Positions 1-5,495 are shown, numbered from the stretch's first letter. The stretch is 5,805 nt of DNA from an uncultured Oscillospiraceae bacterium (GCA_900763995.1 CAAFMK010000081.1:1-5805), one strand, 5' to 3'. The notes: generated by a model from the letters alone, not told the origin. Numbers and translations are program-made.

Positions 1-1
1 C

Positions 2-30
2 TTGTTTTTAGGTTTGGAATGTGGTATGAT
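2..30 (+). promoter_or_regulatory. Sigma-A promoter of ftsH (extended -10)
   Basis: A -35 element TTGTTT (2-7) is followed by a 17-bp spacer and the -10 element TATGAT (25-30), which is preceded by TG at 22-23, making an extended -10. Transcription would begin near 37. The promoter overlaps the upstream end of the open ftsH frame, including the in-frame ATG at 26, so that ATG would lie upstream of the transcript and cannot be the start if this promoter is used. The -35 is weak beyond TTG; the extended -10 compensates. The window begins only one base before the -35, so additional upstream promoters cannot be excluded. Confidence 0.65.
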
Positions 31-70
31 ACGGTTTGACTCTCTAAGGGGAGGAAAAAAAGCAGAAAAA

Positions 71-77
71 TGGAGGT
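71..77 (+). promoter_or_regulatory. Ribosome binding site that sets the ftsH start
   Basis: GGAGG at 72-76 sits 9 nt before an in-frame TTG at 86-88. A second, longer Shine-Dalgarno-like sequence, AAGGGGAGG (46-54), has no in-frame start codon at normal distance. The GGAG at 72-75 can pair with CTCC at 81-84 in a small 4-bp hairpin, which could weaken initiation slightly. Confidence 0.6.
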
Positions 78-85
78 ACGCTCCT

Positions 86-2272
86 TTGAAGCCAGATAAA
101 GGAAACAACAAAAAGAATGCAATTGGATTGATTAGCATAATCCTTTGGGCACTTGCATTGACCATGCTGTTTCGCAGCTGTTCCAGCTCCTATAACAGCG
201 CCAATCAGGTACAGGTCGATTACTCCACATTCCGCCAGTGGGTGAAAGAGGACTTTGTAGAGTCTGTCCGAATGGAGAGCGGAAAGTATGTCATTGACCT
301 GAAAGAGGGCACAGAGAAGAAGGCGGAGGCCTATCTTGATCTAAAGACCACGGGACAAAACAACGGGGTATTCTCCTGGGTTCCCATGCAGAACATCAAG
401 GAGACCGAGTATATCACCACCCCCCCGCCGGTGTCCGATCAGGAGATCTACCATCTGCTGGATGCCCATGGGGTGGAGTATGGCAGCGATCCCTTTGACA
501 CCTCGGCCTATCTGATGACCCAGCTGCTGACCACCATCCTGCCCGTCCTGCTCATGATCGGTGTTATGATGTTCCTGTTTCGTGGAGTGGCCGGAAAAGG
601 CGGCATGGGCGGCATTGGCGGCGTGGGCAAGGCCAACGCAAAGGTATATGTGGAGAAAAAGACTGGTGTGACCTTCCGGGATGTGGCCGGTCAGGATGAG
701 GCCAAGGAGTCCTTCCAGGAGATCATCGACATTCTCCACAATCCCCAGAAGTACACCGAAATCGGCGCAAAGCTGCCAAAGGGTGCTCTGCTGGTGGGCC
801 CTCCGGGCACAGGTAAGACCCTGCTTGCCAAGGCAGTGGCTGGAGAGGCCGGCGTGCCCTTCTTCTCCATCAGCGGCTCAGACTTTGTGGAGATGTTTGT
901 GGGCGTTGGTGCCAGCCGTGTCCGTGACCTCTTCAAGGAGGCCAGCAAGATGGCCCCCTGTATCATCTTCATTGATGAGATCGACACCATTGGTAAGTCC
1001 CGTGATAACCGCATGGGCGGAAACGATGAGCGGGAGCAGACCCTCAACCAGCTGCTGGCCGAGCTGGACGGCTTTGATCCCAGCAAGGGCATCATCGTCC
1101 TGGGTGCCACCAACCGGCCCGAGGTGCTGGATAAGGCCCTGCTCCGTCCGGGCCGATTTGACCGCCGTATCACCATTGATCGGCCCAATCTGGCCGGGCG
1201 ACTATCCACCTTGCAGGTACACACCCGGAATATCCACCTCAGTGAGGATGTGGATCTGAAAAAGATTGCACTGGCCACCGCTGGTACTGTGGGAGCGGAT
1301 CTGGCAAACCTGGTCAATGAGGCGGCCCTGCGTGCGGTTCGCCATGGCCGTCGGGCCGTCAACCAGGAGGATCTGCTGGCATCCTTTGAATTTGTGATTG
1401 CGGGCAGTGAGAAGAAAAATTCTGTCCTCACTGAGTTTGAGCGCAAGCTGGTGGCATACCACGAGGTGGGTCACGCCATGGTGGCCTACAAGCAGAAGAA
1501 TGCAGAGCCAGTGCAGAAGATCACCATTGTCCCCCATACAGAGGGTTCTCTGGGCTATACCCTGTTGATGCCAGAGGAGGATAAGACCAACCTGCGCACC
1601 AAAGAGGAGCTAATGGCCAAGATCTCCGTCTCTATGGGTGGCCGTGCGGCTGAACAGGTTGTTATGAACACCATGACCAACGGGGCCTCTCAGGACATTC
1701 AGGAGGCCACCAGCATCGCCCGGAACATGGTAGCCATGTTTGGTATGAGTGAGGAGTTTGGCATGATGGCCCTGGCCTCTGTCCATAACCAGTATCTGGA
1801 TGGTGGACATACGCTGGACTGCGCCGATGATACTGCCGCTGTTATGGATAAGGCTGTGAAGGCCATTCTGGATGTCTGCTATGCAGACGCAGTCAAGGTC
1901 ATTGAGGAAAATCTGGAGGATATGCACAAGGTAGTGGCCTACCTGCTGGATAAGGAGACCATCACCGGCGGTGAGATGGTAGCCATCATTGAGGGGCGTG
2001 ACCCCGCGCTGGTGGAGGAGGCATACGCTTCTACCAGAAAGAGTGATAAGGACTTCCGTCCCTCCATCCCCGAGGTCATTGAGGGGCCTGCCAAGCACAT
2101 CCATATGATCAGCGAGGAGATCAAACCCCCTGCGCTGGGTGAGGGTGAGCCTTCGCAGGATCAATCAGATCATGAGGAGCCACCCCAGGAATCAACGGAA
2201 ACTGTTACACCTTCCACTGAGGATGATCCACACAGTACAGACCATCCCCAGGAGGAAGAGCCAAAGGATTAA
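86..2272 (+). CDS. ftsH: ATP-dependent zinc metalloprotease FtsH
   Basis: This is the membrane-anchored AAA+ protease that extracts and degrades misassembled membrane proteins and selected cytosolic regulators, working as a hexamer. With the TTG start at 86 it has 728 residues, slightly longer than the usual 600-700. Visible in order: transmembrane segment about 12-29, an external domain about 32-145, second transmembrane segment about 146-168, a Gly-rich linker, then the AAA+ domain with Walker A GPPGTGKT (238-245), pore loop FVG (271-273), Walker B with D297/E298, and second-region-of-homology arginines R354 and R357. The peptidase domain has zinc motif HEVGH (459-463) and the probable third zinc ligand D537 in SQDI. 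The last 45 or so residues are an acidic, Pro/Ser/Thr-rich tail. The TTG start is preferred because it has a good ribosome binding site and falls after the promoter; an upstream start at ATG 26 would add 20 residues. The gene has its own promoter and terminator, so it appears monocistronic. Confidence 0.97.
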   Translation: MKPDKGNNKKNAIGLISIILWALALTMLFRSCSSSYNSANQVQVDYSTFRQWVKEDFVESVRMESGKYVIDLKEGTEKKAEAYLDLKTTGQNNGVFSWVPMQNIKETEYITTPPPVSDQEIYHLLDAHGVEYGSDPFDTSAYLMTQLLTTILPVLLMIGVMMFLFRGVAGKGGMGGIGGVGKANAKVYVEKKTGVTFRDVAGQDEAKESFQEIIDILHNPQKYTEIGAKLPKGALLVGPPGTGKTLLAKAVAGEAGVPFFSISGSDFVEMFVGVGASRVRDLFKEASKMAPCIIFIDEIDTIGKSRDNRMGGNDEREQTLNQLLAELDGFDPSKGIIVLGATNRPEVLDKALLRPGRFDRRITIDRPNLAGRLSTLQVHTRNIHLSEDVDLKKIALATAGTVGADLANLVNEAALRAVRHGRRAVNQEDLLASFEFVIAGSEKKNSVLTEFERKLVAYHEVGHAMVAYKQKNAEPVQKITIVPHTEGSLGYTLLMPEEDKTNLRTKEELMAKISVSMGGRAAEQVVMNTMTNGASQDIQEATSIARNMVAMFGMSEEFGMMALASVHNQYLDGGHTLDCADDTAAVMDKAVKAILDVCYADAVKVIEENLEDMHKVVAYLLDKETITGGEMVAIIEGRDPALVEEAYASTRKSDKDFRPSIPEVIEGPAKHIHMISEEIKPPALGEGEPSQDQSDHEEPPQESTETVTPSTEDDPHSTDHPQEEEPKD

Positions 2273-2277
2273 AATAA

Positions 2278-2318
2278 AGCTGTCGCAGAAGGGTTGTCCT
2301 TCTGCGACAGCTCTTTTT
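2278..2318. terminator. Strong intrinsic terminator, shared by ftsH and the convergent ROK gene
   Basis: A perfect 15-bp stem (AGCTGTCGCAGAAGG at 2278-2292 with its complement at 2298-2312) closes a 5-nt loop, GTTGT, and is followed by C and five T residues (2314-2318). It starts 6 nt after the ftsH stop. On the minus strand the stem is followed by TTATTTTA, so it can also stop transcripts of the ROK gene, whose stop codon lies about 33 nt upstream in that direction. This explains the whole 73-nt convergent gap. Confidence 0.95.
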
Positions 2319-2345
2319 CAGATCGGAAAAGGTGGAACGTTGCGA

Positions 2346-3728
2346 TTACTTCTTCGTGTCAGGCAGGCTGGCAGCGGCGGCAGATTGGCCCACACGGCGG
2401 AATTTTTCGTCGGGCAGAGCCAGGTTGATGGCCTGATTGACCTCGGGGTACTCATCGGCCAGAACCTTTTTACAGGCATCCAGAAGTAGGTCACCGCCCT
2501 TGCCGGACATCACCCGGCCCAGGAGCAGAACATGCTTGAAGGAATACAAATCGTAATAATAGGCCAGAGTATGAGCCAAATACACGCCGATGGACTCATA
2601 GATCTTGGCGGCACGGGGGTCGTTCTCTGCCATCAGGCCCTGAACCACCTTCAGCTTCTCAGCGGGGGAGAGGGACTCCTCCAGCTCGATCCCGGCCCGG
2701 GGTGCCAGCTTGATAACAGAGTCCTGAGAGAAATACTTCACACCACAGCCAATATCCCCAGACCACTCATCACGCATGGCATCTGGTGCTGCATCCACTG
2801 GAACAAAGGCCAGCTCATTGAGCCAGCCGGTAATGCGGCCCTCTTTGTCCACATAGCCCACGGCCTCACTGGTGCCCATGGCGATACCCAGCACATTGTT
2901 GTCATTAAGGCTCATGGTACCGGCCAGAGCAGATACATCACCGTCGTTGACCACGGCGTAGGGGACATCCCCAAAGGTGTCAGTGATGGCCCGGATGTAG
3001 ATGTCCTTTACCTTCTCGTCAAACAGATCCTTGGGTACCTGAAGGAACAAGGAGGCATTCATGGTGCGGTTGTTGATGTACACACCGGCGGAGGACACGC
3101 CCACAGCATCCACTCTGGGCATATGCTCAGCGGCGGCCTTCAGGGCGGAGACAATGCCGTCGTAGTGGTAGTCGGGGTCAGCGGTGATCTTGGGGAACCA
3201 GACCACCTCTTCAGAGAATACGGTCTCACCATCAATGACTGCGGAGACCTTGCGGTCAGAACCGCCGGCATCAAAGCCGATCCGGCAGCCCTCCAGATGG
3301 CCGCCCATGGCCTTGGGGGCATCCTTGGTCTCTGGCACCTGGTCGCAGTACACCACCTCGAAGGGGCGCTCAAAGACATTTGCCATGTAGTCCCAGTCAA
3401 AGGCCTGCTCACCCTGGGCGCTGTAGGCCTGGGTCAGGTAGTCATAGGTGCCCTTATCGCCAGCAACATAGATCTTAAAGCCGCCCTTCATCCACAAAAT
3501 GGTCTTGACCAGACGGTTGATGTAGTAGTGGTCAGCCTCAGCCATTTCAGGGGTGCCATAGACCTTGGTGTGGCAGGTGGCCATCTGTCCATCGGCGCGC
3601 TCAACGGCGATGGAGACAGGCTTAGTGGCGTTTTTTAGAAAAGCCTGGTTGTACTTGAGTAAGGGAAAAAACTCAGGGTCGAGTACAGGGGCATTTTTTA
3701 CTTGAACAGAGATACCATATCGGTCCAT
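2346..3728 (-). CDS. ROK-family sugar-kinase-like protein, long form lacking the usual zinc site
   Basis: 460 residues. ROK proteins are sugar kinases (glucokinase, fructokinase, N-acetylmannosamine kinase) or sugar-responsive repressors. No helix-turn-helix is apparent at the N terminus, so a repressor role is unlikely. Residues 1 to about 145 form an extra N-terminal region; the ASKHA/ROK core begins at 149. Phosphate-1 motif is GFDAGGSDRK (151-160), the putative catalytic aspartate is D262 in VVNDGD, the phosphate-2 motif is GIAMGTSEAVGY (281-292), and the adenosine-side motif is LLLGRVMSGKGG (401-412). The canonical ROK zinc motif (His plus Cys-x-Cys-Gly-x-x-Gly-Cys) is not preserved: only C328 in GDIGCG remains in the expected place. 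Similar 450-460-residue ROK proteins are known in Clostridia, but I cannot name the substrate. The ATG at 3728 is chosen over one six codons upstream because GGAGGAG lies just before it. It is transcribed away from the GH13 gene, suggesting a role with glucose or maltodextrin; this is inference. Confidence 0.88.
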   Translation of the reverse strand: MDRYGISVQVKNAPVLDPEFFPLLKYNQAFLKNATKPVSIAVERADGQMATCHTKVYGTPEMAEADHYYINRLVKTILWMKGGFKIYVAGDKGTYDYLTQAYSAQGEQAFDWDYMANVFERPFEVVYCDQVPETKDAPKAMGGHLEGCRIGFDAGGSDRKVSAVIDGETVFSEEVVWFPKITADPDYHYDGIVSALKAAAEHMPRVDAVGVSSAGVYINNRTMNASLFLQVPKDLFDEKVKDIYIRAITDTFGDVPYAVVNDGDVSALAGTMSLNDNNVLGIAMGTSEAVGYVDKEGRITGWLNELAFVPVDAAPDAMRDEWSGDIGCGVKYFSQDSVIKLAPRAGIELEESLSPAEKLKVVQGLMAENDPRAAKIYESIGVYLAHTLAYYYDLYSFKHVLLLGRVMSGKGGDLLLDACKKVLADEYPEVNQAINLALPDEKFRRVGQSAAAASLPDTKK

Positions 3729-3733
3729 ATATA

Positions 3734-3741
3734 CTCCTCCT
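3734..3741 (-). promoter_or_regulatory. Ribosome binding site that sets the ROK gene start
   Basis: Read on the minus strand, AGGAGGAG is followed five bases later by ATG (3728-3726), giving MDRYGISV. The upstream in-frame ATG at 3746 would overlap this site and has no ribosome binding site of its own at a suitable distance. Confidence 0.85.
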
Positions 3742-3771
3742 AGCAAATGTCAAATGGGGTACCTTGTGCTC

Positions 3772-3796
3772 CACCAGCTTGAAAAGAAAGCTGGTG
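3772..3796. repeat. Inverted repeat in the ROK gene leader
   Basis: CACCAGCTT (3772-3780) and AAGCTGGTG (3788-3796) are perfect 9-bp arms separated by 7 nt. In the ROK transcript this would be a hairpin about 20-44 nt after the predicted 5' end. No U-run follows it on the minus strand, so it does not look like an attenuator; it could be an operator or an mRNA-stabilising hairpin. Confidence 0.7.
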
Positions 3797-3800
3797 AAAG

Positions 3801-3816
3801 AAGGCTTTTTTGCCTT
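3801..3816. repeat. Short inverted repeat at the predicted 5' end of the ROK transcript
   Basis: AAGGC (3801-3805) and GCCTT (3812-3816) flank six T residues. Read on the minus strand it is AAGGC-A6-GCCTT and coincides with the predicted transcription start near 3815, so it would form a 5'-terminal hairpin or a small operator immediately after the promoter. Confidence 0.5.
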
Positions 3817-3821
3817 AGTGT

Positions 3822-3850
3822 ATTCTAACATACTTGTCCGGAGTTGTCAT
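3822..3850 (-). promoter_or_regulatory. Sigma-A promoter of the ROK gene
   Basis: On the minus strand the -35 is ATGACA (3850-3845, five of six consensus bases), the spacer is 17 bp, and the -10 is TAGAAT (3827-3822, five of six), preceded by TG for an extended -10 (TGTTAGAAT). The predicted start near 3815 gives a leader of about 87 nt. Confidence 0.75.
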
Positions 3851-3864
3851 CTGTTTCCGGCCAT

Positions 3865-3905
3865 ATTCCCCCACGAAAGGGTTTCTCTTGTGCTGAGGGG
3901 GGAAT
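3865..3905. repeat. Spaced inverted repeat flanking the GH13 -35 (possible operator)
   Basis: ATTCCCCC (3865-3872) and GGGGGAAT (3898-3905) are perfect 8-bp arms separated by 25 bp, about three helical turns between arm centres. The arms bracket the GH13 -35 element (3888-3893) and lie upstream of its predicted transcript, so the structure would act as DNA rather than RNA. A regulator site is inferred; no known binding motif is recognised. Confidence 0.4.
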
Positions 3906-3916
3906 TGAGGTATGAT
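3888..3916 (+). promoter_or_regulatory. Sigma-A promoter of the GH13 gene
   Basis: The -35 TTGTGC (3888-3893), a 17-bp spacer and the -10 TATGAT (3911-3916) match sigma-A spacing, with start near 3923. The leader of about 37 nt contains two tiny GC-rich hairpins (GCGG-ACA-CCGC at 3921-3931 and CCC-TGT-GGG at 3931-3939) just before the ribosome binding site. The promoter is back to back with that of the ROK gene; the two -35 elements are 37 bp apart. Confidence 0.65.
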
Positions 3917-3959
3917 AGAAGCGGACACCGCCCTGTGGGGCTGAGAGGAGTGTAAGTGT

Positions 3960-5270
3960 ATGTGGTTTGACCAGGCTGTGATCTATCAAATTTATCCCCT
4001 GGGACTTTGCGGCGCACCAAGGGAGAACGATGGGGTGAAAACATCCCGTATCCTGCGGCTGTTGGATTGGGTGGAGCACATCAAGGGGACAGGAGCGACC
4101 ACTGTTTTACTAAACCCTGTCTTTGACAGTGACCGCCATGGCTATGACACCAGAGACTACTTTACCCTTGACCCGAGATTGGGAACCAATGAGGATCTGG
4201 CCCAGGTGTGCAGAGTCCTCCACGATGCCGGGTTGAAAGTGATGCTGGATGGTGTATTCAACCATGTAGGCCGTGGCTTTTGGGCCTTTCGGGATGTACA
4301 GGAAAAGAAGTGGGACAGCCCGTACAAGGACTGGTTCCACATCAGCTTTGACGGCAATACCCAGTACAATGACGGCTTTTGGTATGAGGGCTGGGAGGGG
4401 CACAACGAACTGGTCAAGCTGAATCTTCAGAACCCCGCCGTAGTAGAGCATCAATTCCGCGCCATTCGTACATGGGTGGAACAGTTTGATATAGATGGAC
4501 TGCGGCTGGATGTGGCCTACTGTTTGACACCGGACTACCTCAGACAGCTGCGTGCCTTCACCCAAACACTAAAGCCTGACTTTGTGCTGATGGGGGAGAC
4601 CCTTCACGGGGACTACAAGCAGTGGATGAATCCAGAGATGTGCCACTCCGTCACCAACTACGAGTGTTATAAGGGGCTGTGGTCCAGCTTCAACTCCATG
4701 AATATGTTTGAAATCGCCCACTCTCTGGCCCGCCAGTTTGGCCCGGAGGACTGGACATTATATAAGCAGGCCCATCTGCTCTCCTTCCTGGATAACCACG
4801 ATGTCAGCCGCATTGCCTCCCAGCTGGAGCGTCCAGAGCACCTGAGACCGGCCTATGGGCTGATGTTTGGAATGCCAGGTGTGCCATCTGTTTACTATGG
4901 CAGTGAGTGGGGGCTTCCGGGCAGAAAGCAGGATGGGGATGAGGCCCTGCGGCCAGAAATCGCCCTGCCAGAGAGAACAGAGTTGACAGACTGGATCCTC
5001 AGACTGGCCCAGGCCAAACGGGACAGCAGGGCTCTGTGCTATGGTGGGTACCGCAATGTGCTGATCACCAATAAACAGCTGATTTTTGAGCGGGCCTGTG
5101 AGGGGGAGCGGGTTCTGGTGGCCATCAATGCAGACCATGAGCCATTTATCGCCCACTTTGACGCAGGCTGCGGACAGGCGTGGGATCTGATCACTGGAGC
5201 GCCCCACGATTTTGGCGGTGGCAGTGAACTTTTGCCGTACAGCACCCAGTATTGGAAAATGGAGCGGTAA
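3960..5270 (+). CDS. Cytoplasmic GH13 alpha-amylase-family glycosidase
   Basis: A 436-residue retaining alpha-glucan hydrolase or transglycosidase of family GH13. The (beta/alpha)8 catalytic barrel covers about 1-350 and a short beta domain follows to the end. Conserved regions are present: region I DGVFNH (97-102); region II GLRLDVAY (180-187) with nucleophile D184 and R182; region III MGETLH (211-216) with acid/base E213; region IV FLDNHD (276-281) with transition-state stabiliser D281; and region V as VKLN (152-155), closer to the MPKLN of neopullulanase/cyclomaltodextrinase enzymes than to the QPDLN type. There is no signal peptide and no N-terminal CBM34 domain, so it should act inside the cell on maltodextrins, cyclodextrins or glycogen. 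Exact specificity cannot be read from sequence. GAGAGGAG (3943-3950) lies 9 nt before ATG. It is divergent to the ROK gene, suggesting shared control and linked sugar use (inference). Confidence 0.92.
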   Translation: MWFDQAVIYQIYPLGLCGAPRENDGVKTSRILRLLDWVEHIKGTGATTVLLNPVFDSDRHGYDTRDYFTLDPRLGTNEDLAQVCRVLHDAGLKVMLDGVFNHVGRGFWAFRDVQEKKWDSPYKDWFHISFDGNTQYNDGFWYEGWEGHNELVKLNLQNPAVVEHQFRAIRTWVEQFDIDGLRLDVAYCLTPDYLRQLRAFTQTLKPDFVLMGETLHGDYKQWMNPEMCHSVTNYECYKGLWSSFNSMNMFEIAHSLARQFGPEDWTLYKQAHLLSFLDNHDVSRIASQLERPEHLRPAYGLMFGMPGVPSVYYGSEWGLPGRKQDGDEALRPEIALPERTELTDWILRLAQAKRDSRALCYGGYRNVLITNKQLIFERACEGERVLVAINADHEPFIAHFDAGCGQAWDLITGAPHDFGGGSELLPYSTQYWKMER

Positions 5271-5294
5271 AAGCCAGACAAAGGTGTATTTTTT

Positions 5295-5334
5295 AACAGC
5301 GCCGCATGGGGGGCACCGCCTGTGTGGCGCTGTT
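5295..5334 (+). terminator. Hairpin after the GH13 gene, probable weak terminator
   Basis: AACAGCGCCGCA (5295-5306) pairs with 5323-5334 in a 12-bp stem with one G-U pair, enclosing a 16-nt loop that holds a smaller GGC/GCC hairpin. It begins 24 nt after the GH13 stop. The following sequence, GATCGTTTCT, has no real U-run, whereas six T residues lie just before the stem (5289-5294), so termination may be inefficient or factor-dependent. Confidence 0.5.
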
Positions 5335-5383
5335 GATCGTTTCTGAACAGGGAAGAGATCTTCATCGCTTTTCATAAAATAGA

Positions 5384-5438
5384 TCCATCAAAATTGGTGG
5401 ATTAGTAAAATTCAATGAATTGGCTTCCATCAAACTTG
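5384..5438 (+). repeat. Tandem operator-like direct repeat upstream of the Rrf2 gene
   Basis: TCCATCAAAATTG (5384-5396) and TCCATCAAACTTG (5426-5438) match at 12 of 13 positions and start exactly 42 bp apart, four turns of B-DNA. The first copy extends into an imperfect palindrome, TCCATCAA-AA-TTGGTGGA (5384-5401, one mismatched pair). The second copy overlaps the -35 element. The arrangement suggests paired binding sites for a dimeric regulator on one face of the DNA; the regulator is inferred. Confidence 0.5.
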
Positions 5439-5464
5439 ACATTCTATATCGATATTGCTATGAT
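5436..5464 (+). promoter_or_regulatory. Near-consensus sigma-A promoter of the Rrf2 gene
   Basis: A perfect -35 TTGACA (5436-5441), 17-bp spacer and -10 TATGAT (5459-5464), with TG at 5456-5457 giving an extended -10. This is the strongest promoter in the window, start near 5471, with a leader of about 39 nt. Such strength suits a gene held down by a repressor. Confidence 0.88.
5446..5455. repeat. 10-bp palindrome in the Rrf2 promoter spacer
   Basis: ATATCGATAT is a perfect palindrome lying wholly between the -35 and -10 elements. A dimeric protein bound here would block RNA polymerase, so it is a candidate autoregulatory operator. It is short and AT-rich, and chance cannot be ruled out. Confidence 0.45.
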
Positions 5465-5471
5465 AAACCTA

Positions 5472-5489
5472 CAGGAGAAAATTTCTCTG
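5472..5489. repeat. Palindrome just downstream of the Rrf2 transcription start
   Basis: CAG-g-AGAAA-a-TTTCT-CTG pairs 8 bp on each side with one unpaired G; the inner part GAGAAA-A-TTTCTC (5475-5487) is a perfect 6-bp inverted repeat. It covers roughly +2 to +19 of the predicted transcript and ends just before the ribosome binding site. It may be an operator or a small leader hairpin. Confidence 0.4.
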
Positions 5490-5495
5490 ATCGAA

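Noticed and set aside
691..1446. A 251-codon minus-strand frame within ftsH
   Set aside because: It lies across the conserved AAA+ domain, is Ser/Arg-rich as expected of a shadow frame, and has no promoter or ribosome binding site.
2532..3638. A 368-codon open frame on the plus strand opposite the ROK gene
   Set aside because: It is fully antisense to a gene with clear ROK motifs, lacks a ribosome binding site, and has a His/Gly/Val-rich composition typical of reverse-complemented GC-rich codons.
3764..3955. A 63-codon plus-strand frame in the divergent intergenic region
   Set aside because: It runs through both promoters and the inverted repeats, has no ribosome binding site, and its product resembles nothing I recognise.
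3729..3959. A riboswitch in the divergent region
   Set aside because: The leaders are about 87 and 37 nt with only simple hairpins, and no known aptamer core or expression-platform terminator is recognisable.
5352..5363. GAAGA-GA-TCTTC inverted repeat as an operator
   Set aside because: Only 5-bp arms, far from the Rrf2 promoter (about 110 bp before its start), and such short symmetry is frequent by chance.
4758..5375. A 205-codon minus-strand frame over the 3' part of the GH13 gene
   Set aside because: It overlaps the catalytic region IV and the C-terminal domain in antisense and starts beyond the terminator hairpin with no supporting signals.
5306..5377. A possible 23-codon ORF starting in the hairpin after GH13
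   Set aside because: No ribosome binding site precedes its ATG, which lies inside the stem-loop; the frame is short enough to occur by chance.
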